Origin: Comamonas testosteroni ATCC 11996
GTDB lineage: Bacteria; Pseudomonadota; Gammaproteobacteria; Burkholderiales; Burkholderiaceae_C
Assembly (NCBI RefSeq): GCF_000241525.1
Contig: NZ_AHIL01000011.1
Span: 62,001 to 126,000, forward strand
Direction: 5' to 3'
DNA length: 64,000 bases
Part shown: positions 53,082 through 61,833 of the stretch, in pieces
Numbering within the stretch: position 1 is the stretch's first letter
Layout of the letters: the number at the start of each line of letters is the position of its first letter
The notes under the pieces: model-generated
Databases searched by the model: none
What the model saw: the letters and a program-made list of their open reading frames with translations, nothing else
What the model was told of the DNA's origin: nothing
Program-made: the position numbers and the translations under genes

Positions 53082-53785
53082 TGACGTTTGACAGCCGCAT
53101 TGTCACCGGCCGTGCCCGCAAAAAGGTTATCAATCAGTAGCTCAACCAGTGGCTTGAGGGCCAGCTTCTGCGAGCCCTCGGAGGCCAGCAGGTTGTTGTG
53201 CACCAGCGCCATCCAGAACGGGCTGGCCAGCAGCTGGGCACTGCGGCTGACCGAGCGGGTCCTGAGCTCCCCCTCTTTCACAGCCAGCGCCAGCAGATCC
53301 TGCACATAGTTCTGCCAGGCATCAAAAGCCAGCTCCTTGTACAGTCGGGCCAGCTCGGGCGCATGCCGTGCCTCGCTCAGAACCAGGCGTGCCAGCATGC
53401 CGCGCTCGCTGCTGTCCACGGCCTCCAGCGTCGGCAGCAGACTGCGGCGCAGCAAGGCGCGCACCGTCTCGCCCTTGCGGCGCCTGAGCGGCTGGTAGAC
53501 GGCCGAATGCCGCAGCGCGTGCTCTACCACGCCCCGCAACAGCTCATCCTTGGATGGGTAGTAGAGATACAGAGTGCCCTTGGCCACCTGCGCGCGGCAG
53601 GCAATGCGCTCCATGGTGCTACGGGTCACACCACACTCCACGAACTCGGCCAGCGCGGCCTCCGCAATCTGCTGACGCGTCTGCGCCGTCTTGTCGAGAC
53701 TAGGGCCACGCGTGCGCCGCTGACGCTTTGCCTGCGTGCCGATATCCGGGTCTGCACAAGGGGCAGCCGCCGCACCATCCGCCAT
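53078..53785 (-). CDS. TetR/AcrR-family transcriptional regulator
   Basis: A TetR-family repressor of about 235 aa. The N-terminal helix-turn-helix is clear (TRQQIAEAALAEFVECGVTRSTMERIACRAQVAKGTLYLYYPSKDELLRGV), preceded by a basic segment (AKRQRRTRGPSLDKTA). ATG 53785 was chosen because AAAGGA lies 9 nt upstream; a start at 53812 would add nine residues. It is divergent from the MFS transporter at 53906 with a TetR-type palindrome between them, so it probably represses that transporter and itself. Confidence 0.9.
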   Translation of the reverse strand: MADGAAAAPCADPDIGTQAKRQRRTRGPSLDKTAQTRQQIAEAALAEFVECGVTRSTMERIACRAQVAKGTLYLYYPSKDELLRGVVEHALRHSAVYQPLRRRKGETVRALLRRSLLPTLEAVDSSERGMLARLVLSEARHAPELARLYKELAFDAWQNYVQDLLALAVKEGELRTRSVSRSAQLLASPFWMALVHNNLLASEGSQKLALKPLVELLIDNLFAGTAGDNAAVKRQ

Positions 53786-53817
53786 GCGCTGAAATCCTTT
53801 TCTAGAATTCATAAAAT

Positions 53818-53831
53818 TGACCAAATAGTCA
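53818..53831. promoter_or_regulatory. candidate TetR operator TGACCAAATAGTCA
   Basis: A TGAC-N6-GTCA dyad lies in the AT-rich gap between the divergent tetR and MFS genes, about 30 bp upstream of the regulator start. TGAC/GTCA half-sites are typical of TetR-family operators. Confidence 0.55.
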
Positions 53832-53905
53832 TTTTTAATAATTCTAGGTCAAGCCGACTTGCCCACACCGGACATGCGGATGACTGCCCCACCAAAGCTT
53901 TCCCA

Positions 53906-55114
53906 ATGCAATCCCGTCTGAGTCCCTATGCCTGGGTGTGCTTTTCCATGTGCGTCGGCGTCATGGGAACGGCGCTTGCCAGCCCGCTCTACCCGCTCTA
54001 CCAGCAGGCCTGGGGGCTGCAGCCCAGCCATATCACGCAGATTTTCGTGACCTATATGTTGGGCGCCTTGATCAGCCTGCTGTTTCTGGGCCGTCTGACC
54101 AACCTCTTCGGTTTTCTCAAAGTGCTGCGCCTGGGACTGATGGTGATGACCGTGGGCGTCATCGGCTCAGCCCTGTCCTGGAATGCCTGGAGCCTGGGCG
54201 CTTCCCGCTTCATCATCGGCCTGGCCTCGGGGTTGATCACCACCTCGGCCTCCATAGGCATGACCCAGCTCAACAACAAGGGCGACCTGCAGCGTGCGGC
54301 GGCAACCACCAGCCTGACGATTGCCTTCGGCTTCGGCCTGGGGCCCGTGGTGGGCGGCCTGATGGCGCAATGGGTGCAATTCCCCCTGATCAGCAGCTAT
54401 CTGCCGCCCATCGCACTGAGCTTTCTGGGCATCCATGCGCTGTTCAAGATCCAGCTACCAGCGGCCAGCACGCCCGCCCACAGCGCGCCAGGCCTGACGC
54501 TGAAAGATGTACTTCCCAGCATCTCCCAGCCGCGCAAGCCTTTTCTCTACCACTATGCGCTGGGCTGCATGGCGGCGTTTTCCGCCTTCGGCATGTTCAG
54601 CCTGTTTGCCGCCATGGCCCCCAGCTTCATGGCCCAGATGCTGCCCTGGCATGGACCTGCAGTCTCGGGCCTGTCCATCGGCGTCATCCTGTTTCTGTCG
54701 GCCGGCATCCAGCTCATCGCCCGGCCCTATCCCACCAAGCGGCTGATCATCATCGGCTTCTTCGCCCTGGCGGCGACCAATGCCCTGCTGGTTCTCAATC
54801 TGTTTGCCGGCTCGCCATGGTTGTTCGCACTGAGTGTGCTGAGCATGTCCTGCGGTCATGCACTGTGCAATCTCTCGGGCATGGCCGTGGTCAACAAGGT
54901 CTCCAAGCCCGCCAACCGCACAGGCCTGCTTTCCACCTATCTGGTCGTGGGCTATGTAGGCACCATCGTCCCCATTCTGGGCATGGGCTGGCTGTCCGAC
55001 CATATCGGGCTGACGGGCGCACTGATAGGCTTTTGCGCCTGTCTGGGCCTGCTGTCGGCATTGCTGGGCGTCATCAGCGCAAGAGCACGCGTGCTGCCCG
55101 TTCCGCGCCAGTAA
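53906..55114 (+). CDS. MFS transporter
   Basis: A 402-aa major facilitator superfamily permease with about 12 hydrophobic segments. ASPLYPLYQQAWGLQPSHITQIFVTYMLGALISLLFLGRLTNLFG carries the first-loop MFS pattern, and GLASGLITTSASIGMTQLNNKGD the helix-5 region. Start ATG 53906 (MQSRLSPYAW) was chosen; the open frame extends far upstream antisense to the TetR gene without protein-like sequence. TetR control suggests export of a toxic compound, but substrate is unknown. Confidence 0.88.
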   Translation: MQSRLSPYAWVCFSMCVGVMGTALASPLYPLYQQAWGLQPSHITQIFVTYMLGALISLLFLGRLTNLFGFLKVLRLGLMVMTVGVIGSALSWNAWSLGASRFIIGLASGLITTSASIGMTQLNNKGDLQRAAATTSLTIAFGFGLGPVVGGLMAQWVQFPLISSYLPPIALSFLGIHALFKIQLPAASTPAHSAPGLTLKDVLPSISQPRKPFLYHYALGCMAAFSAFGMFSLFAAMAPSFMAQMLPWHGPAVSGLSIGVILFLSAGIQLIARPYPTKRLIIIGFFALAATNALLVLNLFAGSPWLFALSVLSMSCGHALCNLSGMAVVNKVSKPANRTGLLSTYLVVGYVGTIVPILGMGWLSDHIGLTGALIGFCACLGLLSALLGVISARARVLPVPRQ

Positions 55115-55120
55115 GCCCGG

Positions 55121-55588
55121 CTATCTGAAATGCGGGCCAGCTCCCTGCGCCGCCAGACAGTCATGGTCGTTGCGCAACGGGCAGGCCTGCAGAGACAGGC
55201 AGCCGCAGCCTATGCAGGAGTCAAGCTGATCCCTGAGCTGGGTCAGCATGGCAATGCGTGCATCGAGCTGTGCCCGCCAATGCAAGGACAGGCGACTCCA
55301 GTCGGCCTTGCCAGGCACGCGGTTGGCCGGCAGATGGGCCAGTGCCTGCGCTATCTCGGCCAGGGGCACGCCCATGCGCTGAGCCACCTTGATCACGGCC
55401 ACCCGCCTCAGCACCGCTCGCGCATAGCGGCGCTGGTTGCCTGCGGTGCGCGCACTCTCGATCAGGCCCTGCTTCTCATAGAAATGCAGGGCCGATACCG
55501 CCACCCCGCTGCGGCTGGCGACCTCTCCCACACTGAGATCCGGCATCCCCTCAGCCTCGGCCACCAGGCCGCTGCCGCATCCATTCAT
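55121..55588 (-). CDS. soxR: redox-sensitive transcriptional activator SoxR
   Basis: A MerR-family activator of about 155 aa with a 2Fe-2S cluster. The N-terminal helix-turn-helix is LSVGEVASRSGVAVSALHFYEKQGLIESARTAGNQRRYARAVLRRVAVIKVAQ, and the C-terminal cluster motif is CIGCGCLSLQAC, the four SoxR cysteines. ATG 55588 was chosen because AAGAGG lies about 8 nt upstream and the length matches other SoxR proteins; ATG 55618 and 55546 are alternatives. It responds to redox-cycling drugs and superoxide, and the SoxR box beside it points to the RidA-MFS operon as its target. Confidence 0.93.
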   Translation of the reverse strand: MNGCGSGLVAEAEGMPDLSVGEVASRSGVAVSALHFYEKQGLIESARTAGNQRRYARAVLRRVAVIKVAQRMGVPLAEIAQALAHLPANRVPGKADWSRLSLHWRAQLDARIAMLTQLRDQLDSCIGCGCLSLQACPLRNDHDCLAAQGAGPHFR

Positions 55589-55686
55589 ATCGCCAGCCTC
55601 TTCACACTGCACAGTCATCTCCCGCTGCTTCCCGTTGTCCCTGCCTGACCGCCATGACCGCAATCCTGTGTGGTCATACAAACCGC

Positions 55687-55717
55687 TTGACCTCAAGCTT
55701 AGTTGAGGTTGAACAAT
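55687..55717 (+). promoter_or_regulatory. SoxR-dependent promoter
   Basis: TTGACC (55687-55692), a 19-bp spacer and AACAAT (55712-55717) give the overlong spacing that MerR-family activators correct. The spacer holds the dyad CCTCAA-N6-TTGAGG, nearly identical to the E. coli soxS operator. It reads toward the RidA gene, 70 bp downstream, and lies about 100 bp upstream of soxR. Confidence 0.9.
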
Positions 55718-55788
55718 TCCAGCAGCTTCGGGAACAAAGGCCTACCGCTGACGGGCCCTGCCGAAGCCGCCTTGCCTGAAAGACTTTC

Positions 55789-56283
55789 ATGGACGCCAAG
55801 CCCAGTTTCATTGCCCAAGCCCCCGCCCCGCAACCGCGCTATCTGCAGCCCACCGGTCTCTATGACAGCCTGCCCAATGGCTACACCCATGTGGTCACCG
55901 TCCAGGAGCCGCTGCGCTGGCTCTTCGTCTCGGGCCAGGGCGGAGAAAATGCCCAGGCCGAGCTGCCAGACAGCTTTGCCCTGCAGGCTGCGCAGGCTCT
56001 TGCCAATATCAAGACCGCCCTGGCCGCCGGTGGCGCGGACATGGGCCATGTGCTCAAGCTCACCGTGCTCATCGTCGATCATTCGCTGGAGCGCTTCGAG
56101 CACTGGCAAAGCGCCGTGAGACAGCATTGGGGCAGCGGCGAGCCCGGCGACAAGCGACCGCGCTTTCCGGCCTGCACGCTGATTCCCGTGCCCAAGCTGG
56201 CCCTGCCCGGCATGCTGATCGAGGTGGAGGCCACGGCGGCCCTCCCCATGGCGGTGGGTGCCAAAGCCGCCACTCCCGCCTGA
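55789..56283 (+). CDS. RidA-family protein
   Basis: A 164-aa protein of the RidA/YjgF/YER057c superfamily, whose best known members hydrolyse reactive enamine/imine intermediates. RWLFVSGQGGENAQAELPDSFALQAAQALANIKTALAAGGADMGHVLKLTVLIVD is the family core, and RFPACTLIPVPKLALPGMLIEVEATA carries the near-terminal conserved region. The usual catalytic Arg of RidA (in RxPA) appears in RPRFPACT. It is the first gene downstream of the SoxR promoter and shares it with the MFS gene. Confidence 0.85.
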   Translation: MDAKPSFIAQAPAPQPRYLQPTGLYDSLPNGYTHVVTVQEPLRWLFVSGQGGENAQAELPDSFALQAAQALANIKTALAAGGADMGHVLKLTVLIVDHSLERFEHWQSAVRQHWGSGEPGDKRPRFPACTLIPVPKLALPGMLIEVEATAALPMAVGAKAATPA

Positions 56284-56305
56284 CACCCTTGCACCTGAGC
56301 GCCTC

Positions 56306-57514
56306 ATGAAAACCACAACACCAGCGGCCACCACAGTCCTCTCCAGAACCACCCTGCTGCTCATGGCCACGGCCTGCGGCCTTTGCGCCGGAGCCAATTA
56401 TTTCAATCAGCCCTTGCTCAACTCCATGGTCCAGCATCTGCAGATCAGCGATGCCCAGGCCTCCAGCACCGTGACCATGGCCCAGGTCTCCTACGGCCTG
56501 GGACTGCTGTTTCTGGTGCCGCTGGGCGATATGCTGGAGCGCCGCCGCCTGGTTCTGACCCTGATGCTGCTGGCCGCCTGCGGCATGCTGCTGTCGGGCA
56601 TCAGCGGCCTGGCCGGCAGCTTCGCGCTGCTCGCCGCCGGCACCCTGATGGCCGGCGTGTTCTCGGTGGCCGCCCAGGTACTGGTGCCCATGGCCGCCAC
56701 CTTTGCCGCGCCTGGCGCCAGCGGGCGTGCCGTCGGCCTGGTCATGAGCGGCCTGCTGATCGGCATTCTGGCCTCACGCAGCGTGGCGGGGATTCTGTCC
56801 GATCTGGGCGGCTGGAGCACCGTCTACTGGGTGGGGGCCATCAGCACTGCCTTCATGGCCGTGCTGCTGGCACGGGCCCTGCCCAAGGCGGCTCCCGCCG
56901 CTCCCGTCAGCTATGGCGAAGTCATGAAGTCCCTCGGAGACTTGCTGCTCCGGCATCCGCGCCTGCGCAGCCGTGCGCTGATTGGCGGCACCGGCTTTGC
57001 CACCGTGAGCGTACTGTTCTCCACCATGGCGCTGCTGCTGGCCGGGCCGGGCTTTGAACTCTCGGATCTGATGATCGGCCTGATCGGCATCGTGGGCATT
57101 GCCGGCGCACTGATGGCCAATGTGGCCGGACGCATGGCCGACAAGGGACTGGAGCAGTCCGCCACGCTGGCCGGCGCCATTCTGATGCTGCTGGGCTGGC
57201 TGTGCCTGTGGCTGGGCGGCAGCAGCATCTGGTGGTTTCTGCTGGGTCTGCTGGTGGTCGACGGCGCCTTGCAGGCCCTGCACATCAGCAACCAGAACGT
57301 GGTCTATGCATTGGCGCCCGAGGCCCGCTCGCGCATCAATGCCGTCTATATGACCACCTACTTTCTCGGCGCTTCCCTCGGCTCGGCACTGGGCTCGTGG
57401 GCCTGGCTGACCCATGGCTGGACCGGCACCAGCCTCATGGGTGGCCTGCTTGGCCTGCTCACCCTGGCCATGGTGCTCTGGGATCGCAGCCTGCTTGTAC
57501 GTTCACGCAGTTAA
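56306..57514 (+). CDS. MFS transporter in the SoxR regulon
   Basis: A 402-aa major facilitator permease. GLCAGANYFNQPLLNSMVQHLQISDAQASSTVTMAQVSYGLGLLFLVPLGDMLERRRL shows helix 1-3 and the loop 2-3 GD-x-x-ERRRL motif, and ANVAGRMADKGLEQS the loop 8-9 repeat. Similar to YnfM-type drug-efflux members. ATG 56306 was chosen (22 bp after the RidA stop). Placement behind a SoxR promoter implies export of redox-active compounds such as phenazines or quinones. Confidence 0.9.
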   Translation: MKTTTPAATTVLSRTTLLLMATACGLCAGANYFNQPLLNSMVQHLQISDAQASSTVTMAQVSYGLGLLFLVPLGDMLERRRLVLTLMLLAACGMLLSGISGLAGSFALLAAGTLMAGVFSVAAQVLVPMAATFAAPGASGRAVGLVMSGLLIGILASRSVAGILSDLGGWSTVYWVGAISTAFMAVLLARALPKAAPAAPVSYGEVMKSLGDLLLRHPRLRSRALIGGTGFATVSVLFSTMALLLAGPGFELSDLMIGLIGIVGIAGALMANVAGRMADKGLEQSATLAGAILMLLGWLCLWLGGSSIWWFLLGLLVVDGALQALHISNQNVVYALAPEARSRINAVYMTTYFLGASLGSALGSWAWLTHGWTGTSLMGGLLGLLTLAMVLWDRSLLVRSRS

Positions 57515-57565
57515 TCAATTTTGATAGCTGGTAGCGCCCTACCCATAAGCGATATAGCCAGAAAT
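57514..57565. repeat. dispersed Comamonadaceae-type repeat
   Basis: An AT-rich stretch right after the MFS stop with TGATAGCTGGTAGC, CCCATAAGCG and AGCCAGAAAT, related to the segments at 28647-28706 and 52092-52155. It lies between convergent genes beside a terminator. Confidence 0.55.
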
Positions 57566-57567
57566 CA

Positions 57568-57608
57568 TAAAAAATCCCCGCAGAGCCACCACTCTGCGGG
57601 GATTTTTA
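57568..57608. terminator. bidirectional rho-independent terminator
   Basis: AAAAATCCCCGCAGAG pairs with CTCTGCGGGGATTTTT across a loop of about 8 nt, between the convergent MFS and htpG genes. A-run and T-run flank it, so it can act on both strands. Confidence 0.93.
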
Positions 57609-57626
57609 TCGGAGTAACCGAACCGC

Positions 57627-59576
57627 TCAGGCCAGCAGCGCGTTCACACGCTTGACATAAGCAACCGGATCTTCGGGCATGCCGCCTTCGGCCAGCACAG
57701 CCTGGTCGAACAGAATCTGTGCCAGATCGTTGAAGTGGACGGAGCCGTCCAGCTTCTTGACCAAGGCGTGATCGGGGTTCACTTCCAGCACGGGCTTGGA
57801 CTCGGGCGCGGCCTGGCCGGCCTGCTTGAGCAGGCGGGCCAGTTGCAGGCTCATGCCACCGTCGCTGACCACCAGACAAGCGGGTGAGTCGACCAAACGG
57901 CTGGTGGCACGCACGTCTTCGGCACGGTCCTTCAGGGCTTCCTTGAGCTTGGCCAGCACGGGCTTGAAGGCTTCGGCGGCTTCCTCGGCGGCCTTCTTCT
58001 CTTCCTCGTTCTGCAGCTTGCCCAGATCCACGGCGCCCTTGGCCACGGACTGCAGCGGCGTTCCGTCAAAGTCGTGCAGATAGTTGAGCGCCCACTCGTC
58101 CACGCGATCGGTCATCAGCAGGACTTCGATGCCCTTCTTCTTGAACACTTCGAGCTGCGGGCTGTTCTTGGCCGCAGCCAGGGTGTCGGCCGTGATGTAG
58201 TAGATCGCGTCCTGGCCTTCCTTCATGCGTGCCTTGTAGTCGGCAAACGAGGTATTAAGGCCTTCATGCGTGGTGGTGGCGAAACGCAGCAGCTTGGCAA
58301 TGCGTTCCTTGTTGCCGAAGTCCTCGCCCAGACCTTCCTTGAGCACGGCGCCGAACTCGTTGTAGAACTGCGTGAACTTGCCTTCCTTGGCCTTGTCCTC
58401 TTCGCTGACGACATCCTGCACGCCATCCGCAGCCTCAGCTGCCGCTTCATGCTTGTCATGCCGTGCCAGGTCTTCCAGCATCGAGAGCACGCGCTTGGCC
58501 GAGCCGTCGCGGATCAGGCGCACATCGCGGCTTTCCTGCAGCAGCTCACGGCTCACGTTCAGCGGCAGGTCGGCAGAGTCGATCACGCCCTTCACAAAGC
58601 GCATGTACTGGGGCATCAGCGCCTCTGCATCGTCCATGATGAAGACGCGCTTCACATAGAGCTTGATGCCGGCATGCTTGTCACGCTGATACAGGTCGAA
58701 CGGGGCCTTGGCGGGGATGTACAGCAGCTGCGTGTACTCGGTATTGCCTTCGACGCGGTTGTGGCTCCAGGTCAGCGGGTCCTCGAAGTCATGGCTGATG
58801 GCCTTGTAGAACTCCTTGTACTGCTCTTCCGTGATGTCCTTCTTGGCGCGGGTCCACAGGGCGCTGGCCTTGTTCACGGTTTCCCATTCGCCGGTCTTGA
58901 CCATCTCGCCGGGCTGATCGTTCTCCCCGTCCTTCCACTCCTCCTTTTCCATCAGGATGGGCAGGCTGATGTGGTCGGAGTATTTGGAGATGACCTGCTT
59001 GAGCTTGTAGCCGTTGAGAAACTCCTCGGCGTCGTCACGCAGGTGCAGGATGATGCTGGTGCCGCGCTGGGGGCGTTCAATCTGCTCGATCTCGAAGTCG
59101 CCCGTGCCGCCGCTGATCCAGCGCACGCCCTCAGAAGCAGGTGCACCGGCGCGGCGGGTTTCCACGGTGATCTTGTCGGCCACGATGAAGCCCGAGTAAA
59201 AACCGACGCCAAACTGGCCGATCAGTTGCGAGTCGGCCTTCTGGTCGCCGCTGAGCTTTTCCATGAAAGCCTTGGTGCCGCTCTTGGCAATGGTGCCCAG
59301 ATTGTCGATGGCTTCCTGCTCGCTCATGCCGATGCCGGTATCGGTGATGGTCAGGGTGCGGGCAGCCTTGTCAAAGGAAACGCGCACTTCCAGCTCGGGC
59401 TGATCACCGTAGAGGCTGGCGTCGCCCAGCGCTTCAAAGCGCAGCTTGTCGCAAGCATCCGAAGCATTGGAGATCAGCTCGCGCAGGAAGATTTCCTGGT
59501 TGGAATACAGCGAATGCGTGACCAGGTGCAGCAGCTGGGCCACTTCGGCCTGGAAGGAATGGGTTTGCTTAGTCAT
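57627..59576 (-). CDS. htpG: molecular chaperone HtpG (Hsp90)
   Basis: A 649-aa bacterial Hsp90. The N-terminal ATPase motifs are present: [60 protein letters not shown] and [17 protein letters not shown]. The middle domain has the catalytic Arg region ([19 protein letters not shown]) and the C-terminal dimerisation part is complete. [14 protein letters not shown] at 59576 was chosen as start. Length matches other HtpG proteins plus a short middle insertion ([17 protein letters not shown]). Confidence 0.97.
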   Translation of the reverse strand: MTKQTHSFQAEVAQLLHLVTHSLYSNQEIFLRELISNASDACDKLRFEALGDASLYGDQPELEVRVSFDKAARTLTITDTGIGMSEQEAIDNLGTIAKSGTKAFMEKLSGDQKADSQLIGQFGVGFYSGFIVADKITVETRRAGAPASEGVRWISGGTGDFEIEQIERPQRGTSIILHLRDDAEEFLNGYKLKQVISKYSDHISLPILMEKEEWKDGENDQPGEMVKTGEWETVNKASALWTRAKKDITEEQYKEFYKAISHDFEDPLTWSHNRVEGNTEYTQLLYIPAKAPFDLYQRDKHAGIKLYVKRVFIMDDAEALMPQYMRFVKGVIDSADLPLNVSRELLQESRDVRLIRDGSAKRVLSMLEDLARHDKHEAAAEAADGVQDVVSEEDKAKEGKFTQFYNEFGAVLKEGLGEDFGNKERIAKLLRFATTTHEGLNTSFADYKARMKEGQDAIYYITADTLAAAKNSPQLEVFKKKGIEVLLMTDRVDEWALNYLHDFDGTPLQSVAKGAVDLGKLQNEEEKKAAEEAAEAFKPVLAKLKEALKDRAEDVRATSRLVDSPACLVVSDGGMSLQLARLLKQAGQAAPESKPVLEVNPDHALVKKLDGSVHFNDLAQILFDQAVLAEGGMPEDPVAYVKRVNALLA

Positions 59577-60240
59577 CGTTCTCAGGATACGGATGTCGTT
59601 GAACACAAAAACTGTCGTTTATACAAGTAGTGCAGAAGTGCGCAAATTCAAGAGCTCGTCATCAGTCTGCGGGTATCCATTGCCCGATCGGGTTGCATAG
59701 AGGTCTGACCGTCACAGCCTCAAGCTTCTGCGACGCTCCTTCTGCTTGCATGAGTGCTATTGACGAAAACCTATCAAACGCGTCAAAAAATAAACCAATA
59801 GTCAATCAACGCATTCAAATGAAGAATTCAATATTGATTTTCAAAATCACTTTTGAATACATGATTCATTTTTAGACAACAGAAGATTTCAAAAAACCAA
59901 ATCACTAGGAAACGTTGATCAAAAGCAAGATCGAGAATTGCCTCTCACCCATACAAATTCAGAGCATATTTACAATTTCCTACATTTGCTCGGGCTTTTC
60001 TCCTACAAGACGAACTATTTCATCCTTATGAGAATTTTGAAACACCAGCTCTTTGCTAAAAATAAAAGGTAGATCTTCTTATGAATGTTTTTTGGTGAGA
60101 TTCAGATATTCGAATTGAATTTTGATTTTCAAATCTTCCATGAAGCGATCCATGAGTTTTCTCAACTACCTTTTCCATATCTTGTCTTGACGCACTGAGT
60201 TGGCACAGCAGAGGTCCCTCTTCGCTTTGAAGGAGTCTTT
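59577..60240. other. AT-rich intergenic region, no gene seen
   Basis: This 664-bp stretch, especially 59740-60180, is strikingly AT-rich against a GC-rich background and holds no convincing gene; the short open frames within it have no ribosome site or protein-like sequence. It precedes the fimbrial operon and probably carries its promoter and regulator sites. A TTGACG at 60187 is a possible -35 element, but no good -10 was seen. GAAGGAG at 60228 serves the first fimbrial gene. Confidence 0.7.
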
Positions 60241-60765
60241 ATGCGTAGTCAACGCCCCGTTCTGTCAGGCATCGCAGCCATGCTGCTGGGCATAGCCACC
60301 ACTGCCACTTTTGCCGAAACTGTCACCGGCTCGTTCAATGTCAAGGTCCAGGTGCTCAAAGCCTGCTCGGTCACGCCCACCAACCCGGCCGATATCGTTT
60401 TTGACACTGTAGACACCACGAGCACTACAGCCCAGAGCAAAACCACGTCGATTGCTGTTCAGTGCTCGAAGAGCACGCCTTACGAAATCGGCCTCACACC
60501 CTCTAACGCCAACACCACAGGCGCAGGGACCATGACCAAGGTCGGAGCCGCCTCGCCCACCGCTGACCAAAGGATTGCTTACCAAATCAATTCTCCGTCA
60601 AGCAACGCCTGGGGCAACAAGACGGGTGCTGGAGGCAATACCGTCACCGGGACAGGCACTGGCGCAGTACAAACCTATGTCGCAACTGCAGCAGTGGCAG
60701 GCACGGTCTGGAATGTCGAGCCTGGCAACTATGCTGACATAGTCACGGTGACCGTGACCTACTGA
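60241..60765 (+). CDS. spore coat U-type (Csu) fimbrial subunit
   Basis: A 174-aa secreted structural subunit of a Csu-type chaperone-usher pilus. Signal peptide to about AETVTG (cleavage near residue 26), then a spore-coat-protein-U domain: FNVKVQVLKACSVTPTNPADIVFDTV near the start with Cys, SIAVQCSKSTPYEIGLTPSNA with the second Cys, and a C-terminal NVEPGNYADIVTVTVTY strand. Two cysteines likely form a disulfide. It is the first gene of the operon with chaperone and usher behind it, so it is probably the major shaft subunit. Confidence 0.9.
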   Translation: MRSQRPVLSGIAAMLLGIATTATFAETVTGSFNVKVQVLKACSVTPTNPADIVFDTVDTTSTTAQSKTTSIAVQCSKSTPYEIGLTPSNANTTGAGTMTKVGAASPTADQRIAYQINSPSSNAWGNKTGAGGNTVTGTGTGAVQTYVATAAVAGTVWNVEPGNYADIVTVTVTY

Positions 60766-60880
60766 TCAAGCCTGACGTACGGCCCCAAGCAGTGCAAAGG
60801 CCTTGGCATGATGCGTGCAGAGTCCGGTTATCGCAGGACTGACCAAAGCTTTGCATTTTCCAGTTGCTTCATGGTTGACA

Positions 60881-60905
60881 GCTTTGTGAGCAGCTTTCAC
60901 AAAGC
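60881..60905 (+). promoter_or_regulatory. intra-operon hairpin after the fimbrial subunit gene
   Basis: A 9-bp stem (GCTTTGTGA, 7-nt loop, TCACAAAGC) lies in the 266-bp gap between subunit and chaperone genes. There is no T-run. Fimbrial operons often carry such a hairpin to lower expression of chaperone and usher relative to the subunit. Confidence 0.45.
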
Positions 60906-61031
60906 GCTTGCAACACGAATCACAAAACCAAAAGCTGAGCGTGACGAGGCGCTGGCCCGCACAAGGCAAACCGGCAGCGCGCCAAGAGCCGTGTTCGGTG
61001 ATCAAAAAATGAGAAGTTGCGGAGGGACTCC

Positions 61032-61811
61032 ATGCGTTTCATGCCTCAAAAACAGGGCTTCGTCGTTTCGCTGGCGGCGTGCGTGTTTTGTCACATGCCA
61101 TTGGCATATGCGGGCGGACTGCAGGTGGCACCTGCATCCATACAGATGCCCATCAACAACAATGCCGCTGGCATCTGGCTGAGCAACACCAACTCTTCTC
61201 CTTTGACGGCCCAGATTCGGGTCTTCAAATGGTCACAAGCAGACGGGGAAGATCTCATGTCCTCCACCGCTCAGCTCACGATCAGCCCTCCAGTGGTGGA
61301 AATCCCGCCGGGAGGCAAGCAGCTTGTGCGCATCATCCGCACCGGCGCTGCACCCGCCATTGGCACGGAAACGGCTTACAGACTCATCGTTGACGAGCTG
61401 CCGGCCGAAGTGCCAGAAGCCCTGAGGCCGCCAACACCCACACCCTCCAGGCGAACCTTTGGTATGAACTTCTTGATGCGCTACTCCGTCCCGGTGTTTA
61501 TCGGTGACGCCACAGACGACTCCATCAAAGATATCGGCTCACAGCTTGAGTGGTCTTCCCATAAAGATGACTCCACAGGACAGTGGATCGTGCGTGTCAC
61601 CAACCACGCCTCTGTACGCGCCCAGCTTGCAGATCTCAGTGCAGTCACCACGGAGGGACAAACACGCCCTTTGATCAGCGGCATGCTCGGCTATGTGCTC
61701 CCCGGAAGCACCCGGCAATGGAAGCTCGCGGCTGCGCCCCGGGCGCAATCTCTCAAAGGTTTTCAGGCGCAGATCAACTCGGACACCCAGATGATCAAGC
61801 TTCAGCCGTGA
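61032..61811 (+). CDS. fimbrial periplasmic chaperone (Csu-type)
   Basis: A 259-aa PapD-like chaperone. Signal peptide MRFMPQKQGFVVSLAACVFCHMPLAYA, then the first Ig domain: LQVAPASIQMPINNNAAGIWLSNTNSSPLTAQIRVFKW, followed by LTISPPVVEIPPGGKQLVRIIRTG, the G1 region and invariant Arg/Lys pocket, and AYRLIVDELP. The second domain begins near FLMRYSVPVFIGDATDD. GGAGGG precedes ATG 61032. It stabilises subunits by donor-strand complementation before delivery to the usher gene downstream. Confidence 0.92.
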   Translation: MRFMPQKQGFVVSLAACVFCHMPLAYAGGLQVAPASIQMPINNNAAGIWLSNTNSSPLTAQIRVFKWSQADGEDLMSSTAQLTISPPVVEIPPGGKQLVRIIRTGAAPAIGTETAYRLIVDELPAEVPEALRPPTPTPSRRTFGMNFLMRYSVPVFIGDATDDSIKDIGSQLEWSSHKDDSTGQWIVRVTNHASVRAQLADLSAVTTEGQTRPLISGMLGYVLPGSTRQWKLAAAPRAQSLKGFQAQINSDTQMIKLQP

Positions 61812-61833
61812 TCTTGTGCCATGCGCGAGCACC

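Noticed and set aside
52617..53084. Pro/Thr/His-rich open frame opposite the GVG lipoprotein
   Set aside because: Its composition is what the reverse of GVG codons gives. The lipoprotein strand has a signal sequence and lipobox, so it is favoured.
53198..53905. N-terminal extension of the MFS transporter across the TetR gene
   Set aside because: The extension is antisense to the TetR gene and not protein-like; the transporter starts naturally with its first membrane helix at 53906.
59630..59875. 81-codon open frame in the AT-rich spacer before the fimbrial operon
   Set aside because: No ribosome site, no recognisable sequence, and composition is non-coding.
60808..61182. 124-codon open frame overlapping the chaperone gene start
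   Set aside because: It runs through the chaperone signal peptide in another frame and has no ribosome site or family motif.
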